A DNA stretch of 5,401 nucleotides from Marinobacter sp. (GTDB taxonomy: Bacteria; Pseudomonadota; Gammaproteobacteria; Pseudomonadales; Oleiphilaceae), in contig JAEPMM010000249.1 in the NCBI GenBank assembly GCA_017643965.1, positions 1 through 5,401 of the forward strand. The letters run 5' to 3'. Position 1 is the first letter of the stretch. Each line of letters opens with the position of its first letter. The notes beneath the pieces are model-generated. The model was not told the origin of the DNA, searched no databases, and saw only the letters and a program-made list of their open reading frames with translations. Shown in pieces: positions 1 to 5,401 of the stretch. Position numbers and translations under genes: made by a program.

Positions 1-1161
1 CACCGCCAGTGCCACGGTCAGGCGTTTCACCCGGCCCAGCTCCTGGCGAATGTAACTGACGGTGCGATCCATTTCGTAGTTACGGGTGAACTCACGGCGC
101 ATATTAACCGGTTGCGGCGCTTGCTGGCCGTCCTCGCCTTCAGCTTCCTCCGGCACTTGAGCCGCAGCCGGCGGCTGATTTGCCAATGCACCCGGAATGC
201 CGCCCACTCCGCCCCCGGCGCGCTCTTCGCTCATTTCGCGTTCGCTGCGGACTGCCTGTTGCTCGGGGTTGAACAGCTCTTCCGCCTGCTCCACCGACGA
301 GAAGTCCAGATCGGCGGTCACCTCTGCACGATACCGACCATCTCCGACAATCGGACCGATCAGCGATGCGACCCGCCCGGTCAGGCGCTCTTCGACGCGA
401 CTGGTGTAATCGTACTGGTCTTTGATCTGCTGACTGTTACCGCTGGCCTCGCGGCCGGTCAGCAGGCTGCCATTCTGGTCCACCACCGTCACGTTATCCT
501 TGGTCATGCCGGGAACACTGCCAGCCACCAGATTGACGATGGCAGCAATGTGTTCTTTCTCTGGCTTACGCCCAGCAAACACATCAAGAAATACAGACGC
601 GGTGGGTGTGCGGGCATCACGTACAAACACCGAACGCTCCGGGATGGCCAGGTGAACCCGCGCGGATCTGACACCACGCATCGCCGCGATGGTGCGCGCG
701 AGCTCACCCTCGAGACCCCGGCGGAAACTGATGGTTTCCATAAACTGAGACGTGCCCAGCCCGCGCTCCTGATCCAGCAGTTCATACCCCATGGTCTGCT
801 CGTCAGTGACGCCTTCAGCCGCCAGTTTCAGGCGGGCGTTGTACACTTCGTCGGCAGGAACGAGCAAGGCCCCGGAGCGAGGATCCATGCGGTAATTGAT
901 GCCATTCTGATCCAGGATCGACGTAACGTCCTGTGGGTTGTAACCCGACATGTCCCCCACCACAGGCTGATAGTTCGGTTCCTGCGCCCAGAGCACCACC
1001 GCCACACCCAGTGCAACGCTGGCCGCCAGCCCCACCATCAGACCAACCTGGCGAAGCAGATTAAGCCGGTTGAAACCGAACAGCAGATCGCTGCGGCTTT
1101 CCATGTTGTCGTTATCGGCGGTCGCCGGCATTTTGGCGGTTTCTGCAGGTACGCTGGCCAT
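1..1161 (-). CDS. fliF: FliF, flagellar MS-ring protein (N-terminal 387 residues, 3' end outside window)
   Basis: FliF forms the MS ring in the inner membrane, the base on which the rod, C ring and export gate assemble. The frame is open from an ATG at 1161 to the left edge. A cytoplasmic N-tail of about 35 residues is followed by one hydrophobic segment (about 37-58, QVGLMVGLAASVALGVAVVL), then the periplasmic ring-building domains. The YscJ/FliF-type core is clear around 160-195 (RGVRSARVHLAIPERSVFV), and a third ring-building region begins near 245. The segment GIPGALANQPP (321-331) and the stretch YEMDRTVSYIRQELGRVKRL (362-381) are typical of FliF. The second transmembrane helix and FliG-binding tail lie outside the window; full FliF is usually about 550-600 residues. 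The start is supported by a GGAG about nine bases upstream. The gap to fliE is 15 bases, so the two are cotranscribed. No frame disruption is seen. Confidence 0.97.
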   Translation of the reverse strand, partial: MASVPAETAKMPATADNDNMESRSDLLFGFNRLNLLRQVGLMVGLAASVALGVAVVLWAQEPNYQPVVGDMSGYNPQDVTSILDQNGINYRMDPRSGALLVPADEVYNARLKLAAEGVTDEQTMGYELLDQERGLGTSQFMETISFRRGLEGELARTIAAMRGVRSARVHLAIPERSVFVRDARTPTASVFLDVFAGRKPEKEHIAAIVNLVAGSVPGMTKDNVTVVDQNGSLLTGREASGNSQQIKDQYDYTSRVEERLTGRVASLIGPIVGDGRYRAEVTADLDFSSVEQAEELFNPEQQAVRSEREMSEERAGGGVGGIPGALANQPPAAAQVPEEAEGEDGQQAPQPVNMRREFTRNYEMDRTVSYIRQELGRVKRLTVALAV

Positions 1162-1176
1162 GGGGATGCTCCGCTA

Positions 1177-1545
1177 TTACACCGGCATGTTCATGATGTC
1201 TTCGTAGGCCTGCACCACCCGGTTACGAACCTGGGTAAGGGCCTCGAAGGAGACGGACGCCTGCTGAGCGGCAATCATCACGCGGGTGATGTCGACATTG
1301 GGGTCACCCATGTCATACGCCGTTCTCAGGTCGCCGGAGGTCTTCTGGAGCTCGTTTACATTGCCCACCGCACGGCTGAGCATGTCACCAAAACTCGGGG
1401 TTTCGGGGCTCTTGTCGACCCGCTGGGGTCCGTCGATCCGGCCACGGACGTTGTTATCCTGCTCAACACGCTGATTTTGCATCATCTGCGAACGCATGTT
1501 GCGGATTTCCGATAAAACACTGTTGATATCTGCACGCTCGACCAT
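1177..1545 (-). CDS. fliE: FliE, flagellar hook-basal body complex protein
   Basis: FliE is a small exported protein that connects the MS ring (FliF) to the proximal rod and is needed for export of the other rod proteins. The chosen product is 122 residues, slightly longer than the roughly 105-110 usual for the family; the extra length is in the variable, hydrophilic N-terminal part. The conserved C-terminal half is unmistakable: PSFGDMLSRAVGNVNELQ, then DPNVDITRVMIAAQQASVSF and the ending QVRNRVVQAYEDIMNMPV. An upstream in-frame ATG at 1584 would add 13 residues (MDGCQPDHSGESV), but it lacks a good ribosome site, whereas the ATG at 1545 has GGGGAG six bases upstream. fliE is the first gene of a new transcription unit, with a terminator and a sigma54-type promoter between it and fleR. 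fliF follows directly. Confidence 0.96.
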   Translation of the reverse strand: MVERADINSVLSEIRNMRSQMMQNQRVEQDNNVRGRIDGPQRVDKSPETPSFGDMLSRAVGNVNELQKTSGDLRTAYDMGDPNVDITRVMIAAQQASVSFEALTQVRNRVVQAYEDIMNMPV

Positions 1546-1551
1546 AACTGA

Positions 1552-1557
1552 CTCCCC
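1552..1557 (-). promoter_or_regulatory. Ribosome binding site of fliE
   Basis: GGGGAG on the minus strand lies six bases before the ATG at 1545. It decides the start of fliE against the in-frame upstream ATG at 1584, which has no comparable site. Confidence 0.8.
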
Positions 1558-1612
1558 GGAGTGGTCTGGCTGACAACCATCCATTGAACTCTGATTCTGT
1601 TAACGGCTTTAA

Positions 1613-1629
1613 AGCAAACAGTAGGCCAA
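1613..1629 (-). promoter_or_regulatory. Sigma54 (RpoN) -24/-12 promoter of fliEF
   Basis: The minus strand reads TTGGCCTACTGTTTGCT. The GG and GC doublets are exactly 12 bases apart, as in the sigma54 consensus TGGCAC-N5-TTGC, and the TGGC and TTGCT cores are intact. Taking the C at 1614 as -12, transcription would start near 1602, leaving a leader of about 57 bases before fliE. In Pseudomonas, fliE is a FleQ/RpoN-dependent gene, which fits. The activator site is not established. This is a sequence match without experimental support. Confidence 0.8.
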
Positions 1630-1692
1630 CGAGGAAATATGCTTTTCTTTCATTGCATTACAAGGATTTCAGGAAGGGCAGGAGCCGGTGGT

Positions 1693-1706
1693 GACGGGGA
1701 ATTGAC
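1693..1706. promoter_or_regulatory. Possible FleQ-box-like site upstream of fliE
   Basis: The plus strand reads GACGGGGAATTGAC. It matches about 9 of 13 defined positions of the Pseudomonas FleQ box as I remember it (GTCaNTAAAtTGAC), with the AATTGAC half intact and the other half poor. Its centre is about 97 bases upstream of the predicted fliE start, a usual distance for a sigma54 enhancer. A match this degenerate could arise by chance. Confidence 0.25.
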
Positions 1707-1708
1707 AG

Positions 1709-1734
1709 AAAAAAAGGGCACCGCGGGGTGCCCT
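1709..1734 (-). terminator. Rho-independent terminator of fleSR
   Basis: On the minus strand an 8-bp perfect stem (AGGGCACC / GGTGCCCT, arms 1727-1734 and 1715-1722) with a 4-base loop runs straight into seven T residues (1709-1715, the first shared with the stem). It begins 36 bases after the fleR stop codon. It separates fleSR from fliEF and, lacking a T-run on the plus side, acts in one direction only. Confidence 0.93.
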
Positions 1735-1769
1735 GAATCGTGCCTTGCATTCTGTGTGAAGCAGCGGGG

Positions 1770-2264
1770 TCAAGCCGTGGCCAGTTCGGAATCCAGATCA
1801 ATACCCGCATCGCGCATCTGGGCCAGCTTGTATCGAAGGGTCCGGGGACTGATACCCAGTTGCTCGGCTGCCCGGTTGCGGCGGCCGCGCTCCTTCTTGA
1901 GCGTACTGATAATGATACGGAACTCCTGTTGCCTCAGATCATCCCCCAGCGATGCGGAACTGTCAGCGACGAGCGGGGTGTGCCCGATGGCATCCTGCTC
2001 TGGCATGCCCGCACGGAATTCCGGCACCTCGGGAGGCGCGTTGTGCTCAGGCGCCGGCGCGGTCGGGGACAGGACAGGGCCGCGATCGACCCGCCCGGTA
2101 ATGCCGAGCTCAAGGCAAAGGTCGGCATCATGGATCACGTTGCCCTGGTGCAGCACCAATGCCCGCTGAATGGCGTTATCCAGTTCCCGCACATTGCCTG
2201 GCCAGCCGTGACCCATCAGCGCGGTGCGGGCGTCTGGCGCAAAGCTGATGCCGGTCAGCTTCAT
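1770..2264 (-). CDS. fleR: FleR C-terminal piece: AAA+ lid/sensor II and Fis-type DNA-binding domain
   Basis: This 164-residue open frame from the ATG at 2264 carries the end of FleR. The sensor II motif is GWPGNVREL (20-28), followed by the helical lid (DNAIQRALVLHQGNVI). A proline- and alanine-rich linker (about 58-105) has low conservation. The Fis-type helix-turn-helix lies near 126-150 (RGRRNRAAEQLGISPRTLRYKL). The Walker motifs and receiver are absent because they lie in the upstream piece. Homology extends several codons upstream of this ATG (EKHCRK), so the ATG is probably an internal methionine rather than a native start. It overlaps the stop of the upstream piece as ATGA, and no good ribosome site precedes it, so independent translation would depend on coupling. 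Alone it could bind DNA but could not hydrolyse ATP or remodel sigma54 polymerase. Confidence 0.8.
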   Translation of the reverse strand: MKLTGISFAPDARTALMGHGWPGNVRELDNAIQRALVLHQGNVIHDADLCLELGITGRVDRGPVLSPTAPAPEHNAPPEVPEFRAGMPEQDAIGHTPLVADSSASLGDDLRQQEFRIIISTLKKERGRRNRAAEQLGISPRTLRYKLAQMRDAGIDLDSELATA

Positions 2265-3229
2265 CTTGCGACAGTGCTTTTCAGCAAGTAGTTGGCCAGC
2301 GGCATGATGTCCAGCACTCGCTCCCGCAATGGCTGCCAGTGCATGGGAAATACCGTCAACCGATAGTAGAGATCCTCGCGGAACTTGCCTTCGCGAACAT
2401 AATCCCCGAGATCCCGGTTGGTAGTCGCCACGACGCGCACATCCAGGGCAATGGTTTTGCGCCCACCGACGCGCTCCACCTCACGCTCCTGCAGAACACG
2501 CAACAATTTCGACTGCAGACCCAGGTCCATCTCGGAGATTTCATCCAGCAGAATGGTTCCGCCGTTGGCCTGCTCGAACTTACCCGGCGAAGAGGCCACC
2601 GCACCGGTGAACGCGCCTTTCTCGTGACCGAACAGGATCGCTTCCAGCATGTTTTCCGGAATCGCGGCGCAGTTGATAGCGACAAAGGGTTGGTCAGCCC
2701 GTGGCGACTGTTGGTGAATATACCGGGCCAGCACTTCCTTGCCGGTGCCACTTTCGCCCGAAATCATCACGGTGGAATCACTGCCCGCCACTTTCGCGGC
2801 CAGCTGGAACATGCGTTTGCTGATGGGATCTTCCGCCACCGGCTCGTCGCTCAGTTTCGTGCGGGCACCGCCCACCACTCTGGTGACCGCCTCCACCAAT
2901 ACCTGAGGCTCGAACGGCTTGACCAGATAGTCAATGGCACCGGATTGCATGGCCGACACCGCATGGCTGATCTGGCCATAGGCGGTAATCAGCATCATAG
3001 GCAGCCCGGGGTACAGGCGCTGAACTTCCGCCAGCAGCTCATGGCCCGACAGGCCCGGCATGTTGACGTCGCTGACCACCATATCCACCGGAGACTCCGC
3101 CAGGCGGGCCAGGGCCTGCTGCGCATTCGCCGCTTCACACACCCGGAACTTAGCCAGTTCCAGCGTTGTTACCAGCGCTTCGCGCAGATCATGGTCGTCC
3201 TCAACTATCAGAATCTGGGCTTTGGCCAT
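2261..3229 (-). CDS. fleR: FleR N-terminal piece: receiver domain and most of the sigma54-activator AAA+ domain
   Basis: FleR is the NtrC-family partner of FleS that activates RpoN-dependent hook and basal-body genes. This 322-residue piece shows a receiver (about 4-118) with acidic pocket EDD 10-12, phosphoacceptor Asp54 (SDVNMPG), Thr82 and Lys104 (KPF). The AAA+ domain has Walker A GESGTGKE (158-165), the sigma54-contacting GAFTGA loop (205-210), Walker B GGTILLDEIS (223-232), sensor I region VVATTNRDL (266-274) and the FREDLYYRL signature (283-291). Homology stops at about residue 316; the last six residues (KSTVAR) are frameshifted before a TGA. The ATG at 3229 was chosen because MAKAQILIVEDD is a normal receiver start and GGAGG lies five bases upstream; a 30-residue upstream extension runs into fleS and looks non-native. 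The gap to fleS is 22 bases. Without sensor II and the helix-turn-helix this piece should not be a working activator. Confidence 0.88.
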   Translation of the reverse strand: MAKAQILIVEDDHDLREALVTTLELAKFRVCEAANAQQALARLAESPVDMVVSDVNMPGLSGHELLAEVQRLYPGLPMMLITAYGQISHAVSAMQSGAIDYLVKPFEPQVLVEAVTRVVGGARTKLSDEPVAEDPISKRMFQLAAKVAGSDSTVMISGESGTGKEVLARYIHQQSPRADQPFVAINCAAIPENMLEAILFGHEKGAFTGAVASSPGKFEQANGGTILLDEISEMDLGLQSKLLRVLQEREVERVGGRKTIALDVRVVATTNRDLGDYVREGKFREDLYYRLTVFPMHWQPLRERVLDIMPLANYLLKSTVAR

Positions 3230-3234
3230 GGTTG

Positions 3235-3239
3235 CCTCC
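3235..3239 (-). promoter_or_regulatory. Ribosome binding site of fleR
   Basis: GGAGG on the minus strand lies five bases before the ATG at 3229. It decides the fleR start against the in-frame ATG at 3319, which lies inside fleS. Confidence 0.85.
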
Positions 3240-3251
3240 AATGACTGTTCG

Positions 3252-4481
3252 TTATTTTCCAACCAGCGGCAGGGCCAGTGTCGCCACTGCGCCACCCTGC
3301 TGCGGAGATTCAATGGCAAACCGTCCCTGATGGGCTTTCACCACAGCCTGCACCACGGCGAGCCCCAGCCCGGTACCGTGGGACTTGGTGGTGTAAAACG
3401 CTTCCATCAGCTGACCGGACTGCGCCGCATCAAACCCCGGGCCGTTGTCCACGACCCGGATCACCAGCTCATTGCCGGCGGGGAAAAGCTGGACCACCAC
3501 CCGGGTGGCGCCAGCCTCAAGACTGTTGTTCACCAGATTGGTACAGGCGCCCACCAGGGCGTCCCGATTGCACATCAATCGACTGTCACTGACATGGCTG
3601 TCGAGCCGAACGTCAACTTCCGGCGCCAGCTTGAGCCCGTCCAGGGCGGAACCCACGGCGCTGGCCAGGGTCTCCGCGGACAGCTCCTCCGCCAGGCGGG
3701 TTTCTCCGCGGGCGAAAATCAGCATGTCCCGCACCTGCTGCTCAAGGTGGGTCAGCCGCGACATCAGCCGTGATACACAGCGCTGGCGCATTTCCTCATC
3801 CAGATCGTCCTGGCTGAGGTGGCCACCGTAGAGAATTGCTGCGGACAAGGGTGTGCGAATCTGATGGGCCAGGGACGCCACCATCTTGCCCATGGCCGAC
3901 AGACGCTGGGCATGGGCCAGCTGCGCCTGCAAGTGACGGGTTTCGGTCAGATCGGTCAGCAGGATCAACTGGCCTGGCTGGTTTTCCATGGTGCGGATTT
4001 CAATGCTGACCCGGCGCCCGTCTTTCAGGGACACCTCGTGACCGTCGTCCCGACGTGGCGCGAAACAGCGACGGATGACATCCACCCAGCGCTCGCCGTC
4101 GAGGGGCTCGCCGAGCAGGCCGATCGCGGCGGGGTTGGTCTGGGTCACCACGCCCTGTTTGTCCAGTACGACAACGCCGGCGGGCAGCGCGTTCAGCAGG
4201 GTCGAGAGTCGGTCCGCCAGTTGCTCTTTTTCTTCCAGCTCCTGCTGGCGCTGCAGCGATTCTGCAGTCAGTTCACCGGAGAGCTGGTTCACGCGGGATT
4301 CGAGGGTACGGTAGGAGTCGGTGATCTGCCGCGACATCTGGTTGAAGAGCTCCAGAGCTGTGTCCACGGCTTCATCGTCCTGCTGTGGAAACAGGGCGGT
4401 AACCTTGTCGTTCACATCCGCCGCCGCGTTGGCCTGGGCCTGCTTGGTGGATGACTGCACAACAAAATGTAGCTGACTCAT
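3252..4481 (-). CDS. fleS: FleS, PAS-domain sensor histidine kinase
   Basis: FleS is the kinase that phosphorylates FleR in the flagellar gene hierarchy. The 409-residue product (P. aeruginosa FleS is about 402) has no hydrophobic membrane segment, so it should be cytoplasmic. An N-terminal region with a likely coiled coil (about 45-97, rich in Glu, Gln and Leu) leads into a PAS domain (about 98-180, from LPAGVVVLDKQG). The dimerisation/phosphoacceptor domain has His206 in LAHQIRTPL, with Gln at the usual Glu position, as I recall for FlrB/FleS kinases. The ATPase domain shows the N box NLVNNSLEA (315-323), G1 DNGPG (345-349) and G2 GTGLGL (369-374). All catalytic motifs look intact. The ATG at 4481 is preferred because AGGGGA lies seven bases upstream; the in-frame ATG at 4517 would add 12 residues without a good site. 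fleR follows after 22 bases, in one operon driven by the sigma54 promoter at 4549-4565. Confidence 0.96.
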   Translation of the reverse strand: MSQLHFVVQSSTKQAQANAAADVNDKVTALFPQQDDEAVDTALELFNQMSRQITDSYRTLESRVNQLSGELTAESLQRQQELEEKEQLADRLSTLLNALPAGVVVLDKQGVVTQTNPAAIGLLGEPLDGERWVDVIRRCFAPRRDDGHEVSLKDGRRVSIEIRTMENQPGQLILLTDLTETRHLQAQLAHAQRLSAMGKMVASLAHQIRTPLSAAILYGGHLSQDDLDEEMRQRCVSRLMSRLTHLEQQVRDMLIFARGETRLAEELSAETLASAVGSALDGLKLAPEVDVRLDSHVSDSRLMCNRDALVGACTNLVNNSLEAGATRVVVQLFPAGNELVIRVVDNGPGFDAAQSGQLMEAFYTTKSHGTGLGLAVVQAVVKAHQGRFAIESPQQGGAVATLALPLVGK

Positions 4482-4488
4482 AAACGCG

Positions 4489-4494
4489 TCCCCT
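4489..4494 (-). promoter_or_regulatory. Ribosome binding site of fleS
   Basis: AGGGGA on the minus strand lies seven bases before the ATG at 4481. It favours this start over the in-frame ATG at 4517. Confidence 0.65.
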
Positions 4495-4548
4495 GACTCA
4501 CCCGACCAACGGGTCAAACTCTTCGGATGGTTTGTTTGCAGGGACTTA

Positions 4549-4565
4549 AGCCAGCATCATGCCAA
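4549..4565 (-). promoter_or_regulatory. Sigma54 (RpoN) -24/-12 promoter of fleSR
   Basis: The minus strand reads TTGGCATGATGCTGGCT. Compared with the sigma54 consensus YTGGCACGRNNNTTGCW it differs at only two defined positions, and the GG-GC spacing is exact. With the C at 4550 as -12, transcription would start near 4538, giving a leader of about 57 bases before fleS. An A/T-rich tract (4570-4587) lies just upstream. In Pseudomonas, fleSR is transcribed by RpoN with FleQ, and the fleQ gene lies immediately upstream here. The match is strong but predicted. Confidence 0.88.
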
Positions 4566-4607
4566 GTTGCGTTTTTCTTTATTTTTCAGAGATCAGGAAA
4601 ACTTGGC
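4561..4607. repeat. Inverted repeat overlapping the -24 element of the fleSR promoter
   Basis: Perfect 8-base arms GCCAAGTT (4561-4568) and AACTTGGC (4600-4607) flank a 31-base A/T-rich spacer. The promoter-side arm contains the -24 TTGGC. The spacer is too long for a normal terminator, so it would be a pair of protein-binding half-sites or a chance repeat. No function is assigned. Confidence 0.4.
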
Positions 4608-4610
4608 GCT

Positions 4611-4641
4611 GGGGAAACGACGGTTTTATGTCGGTTTCCCC
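4611..4641. repeat. Inverted repeat between fleQ and the fleSR promoter (possible fleQ terminator or activator site)
   Basis: Perfect 8-base arms GGGGAAAC (4611-4618) and GTTTCCCC (4634-4641) can be extended inward by three pairs with one bulged base. On the minus strand the hairpin is not followed directly by a T-run, only by TTTT about nine bases later, so it would be a poor intrinsic terminator for fleQ. Its centre (4619-4632) holds a degenerate FleQ-box-like sequence about 87 bases upstream of the predicted fleSR start. Both readings are open; the repeat itself is certain. Confidence 0.5.
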
Positions 4642-4719
4642 GTTTTGAGGTGGGCCTGGGGCAGAGGTGGTTACGAAGGTTTGACGTAGGCGATGGGTCG
4701 TTATGTCATGGGAACCGAA

Positions 4720-5401
4720 TCAGGAGTCTTCGGACTCCTCTTCCTCCCGGAGTCCGTACTTGCGAACCTTCTCCACCAGCGTGGTGCGGCGGATCCGCAA
4801 TTTCTCGGCAGCCCGGGCAACCACGCCACCGGCCTCATCGAGGGCCTGTTGAATCAGCTGCTTCTCCAGGTTGGAAAGGTAATCCTTGAGGTCCAGACCG
4901 TTCACCGGCAACAACGCTGGCGCATCCAGCCCGACAAGACCGGGCACGCCGGATGGCATGCCGGAATCTTCCACCGGGCGGTTTTCATCGTAATCGTCCA
5001 CATAGCGGAACTTCTTCGGAAGCTCCTGAACCCCGATCACACCGTAGGGATGCATGATCGCCAGGCGCTCCACCAGGTTTGCCAGCTCGCGGACATTGCC
5101 AGGCCAGTCGTGGCGGCACAGGCTCATGATCGCAGCCGAGTTCATACGCAAAGAGCCGCGCTTCTCTTTTTCCATGCGGGAAATCAGTTCGTTGATCAGC
5201 AGGGGGATGTCTTCCACCCGCTCCCGCAAAGCCGGCATTTCGATGGGGAACACGTTCAGGCGGTAGTAGAGATCCTCACGGAAATCGCCACTGCCGATCA
5301 TGTCCTCCAGATTCTTGTGGGTGGCCGAGATGATGCGCACATCGGCGGACAGGGTCCGGTTGCTGCCGACGCGCTCGAACGTGCGCTCCTGCAGGACCCG
5401 C
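4720..5401 (-). CDS. fleQ: FleQ, sigma54-dependent flagellar master regulator (C-terminal 226 residues, 5' end outside window)
   Basis: FleQ is the top-level enhancer-binding protein of polar flagellar genes; in Pseudomonas it also binds c-di-GMP and controls exopolysaccharide genes. The visible part starts inside the AAA+ domain at RVLQERTFERVGSNRTL, between Walker B and sensor I. It continues through sensor I (VRIISATHKNL, 21-31), FREDLYYRL (40-48) and sensor II in DWPGNVREL (98-106). A variable linker follows, then the Fis-type helix-turn-helix (VVARAAEKLRIRRTTLVEKVRKYGL, split here at about 193-205 and 206-217), which is close to that of P. aeruginosa FleQ. An EKEKR stretch (77-81) may be the ExxxR that contacts c-di-GMP in FleQ; this placement is from memory. 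The very acidic tail is EEEESEDS. The receiver-like domain, Walker A and GAFTGA lie beyond the right edge, so their state cannot be judged. fleS begins 238 bases downstream from its own promoter. Confidence 0.95.
   Translation of the reverse strand, partial: RVLQERTFERVGSNRTLSADVRIISATHKNLEDMIGSGDFREDLYYRLNVFPIEMPALRERVEDIPLLINELISRMEKEKRGSLRMNSAAIMSLCRHDWPGNVRELANLVERLAIMHPYGVIGVQELPKKFRYVDDYDENRPVEDSGMPSGVPGLVGLDAPALLPVNGLDLKDYLSNLEKQLIQQALDEAGGVVARAAEKLRIRRTTLVEKVRKYGLREEEESEDS

Larger units (their letters stand above)
1770..3229 (-). pseudogene. fleR: fleR locus as a whole: response regulator gene interrupted by a frameshift
   Basis: Joined across the break, the locus would encode a FleR of about 486 residues (P. 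aeruginosa FleR is about 473): receiver, sigma54-interacting AAA+ and Fis-type helix-turn-helix. The frame used from the ATG at 3229 ends at a TGA at 2261-2263. Family homology continues in another frame: reading GAA AAG CAC TGT CGC AAG ATG gives EKHCRKM, which leads directly into the downstream piece. Restoring one base at the four-A run (minus strand, 2278-2281) gives a continuous LL(K/E)KHCRKMKLTG. Either the gene is a recent pseudogene, or the base was lost in sequencing or assembly. Flanking genes are intact, and both halves keep all expected motifs, so decay must be very recent if it is real. The two pieces are described separately. Confidence 0.8.

Noticed and set aside
112..1515. A 467-codon open frame on the plus strand
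   Set aside because: It lies antisense to fliF and fliE, which have clear family motifs over the same stretch. Its translation is rich in His and Arg and shows no recognisable domain, and its start has no ribosome site. It is a product of the high GC third-position bias of the real genes.
2261..2284. A programmed -1 frameshift to make full-length FleR
   Set aside because: The four-A run does not give an X XXY YYZ slippery heptamer in the incoming frame, and I see no evident downstream stimulator. FleR is not known to need frameshifting. A mutation or a sequence error is simpler.
1639..2291. Two overlapping plus-strand open frames (176 and 183 codons)
   Set aside because: Both are antisense to the C-terminal part of fleR and run across its terminator. 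They are low-complexity and resemble no known family.
2339..3244. A 301-codon open frame on the plus strand
   Set aside because: It is antisense to the receiver and AAA+ parts of fleR and has no recognisable domain. It is explained by codon bias of fleR.
4538..4554. An alternative -24/-12 element (GG at 4551-4552, GC at 4538-4539)
   Set aside because: The GG-GC spacing is one base too long. The overlapping element at 4549-4565 has exact spacing and a much better match.
1..5401. Mobile element, CRISPR array, tRNA or rRNA, or a hidden accessory system
   Set aside because: All the coding sequence belongs to conserved flagellar genes in their usual order. I found no direct repeat arrays, transposase motifs or RNA gene signatures by eye on either strand.

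Overview
This window is a stretch of a polar-flagellum regulatory and basal-body cluster, read entirely from the minus strand. In transcription order (right to left) it carries the 3' part of fleQ, then fleS, fleR, fliE and the 5' two thirds of fliF. Gene order and protein families match the fleQ-fleSR-fliEF arrangement of Pseudomonas and related Gammaproteobacteria. The high GC content and the protein sequences suggest a marine gammaproteobacterium, possibly Marinobacter-like. That genus guess is an inference from memory of the family, not from a search.

Layout: fleQ (4720-5401, 5' end outside the window) encodes the sigma54-dependent master activator. A 238-base gap (4482-4719) follows. It holds a good -24/-12 (RpoN) promoter for fleSR and two inverted repeats. 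fleS (3252-4481) is a soluble PAS histidine kinase, followed after 22 bases by its partner regulator fleR (1770-3229). An intrinsic terminator (1709-1734) closes the fleSR unit. A second -24/-12 promoter (1613-1629) starts the basal-body operon with fliE (1177-1545) and, 15 bases on, fliF (1-1161, C-terminus outside the window).

How the genes work together: FleQ with RpoN switches on fleSR and the early basal-body genes. FleS phosphorylates FleR, which with RpoN activates later hook and basal-body genes. FliF builds the MS ring and FliE joins it to the rod.

The one clear anomaly is in fleR. The reading frame is broken by an apparent one-base deletion at a run of four A residues (minus strand, 2278-2281), which separates the receiver plus most of the AAA+ domain from the sensor II/helix-turn-helix part. 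The two pieces meet at an ATGA stop/start overlap. The rest of the window is ordinary conserved flagellar DNA, and I see no evidence of a previously undescribed system, mobile element, CRISPR array or RNA gene. No stretch over 300 bases lacks a gene.
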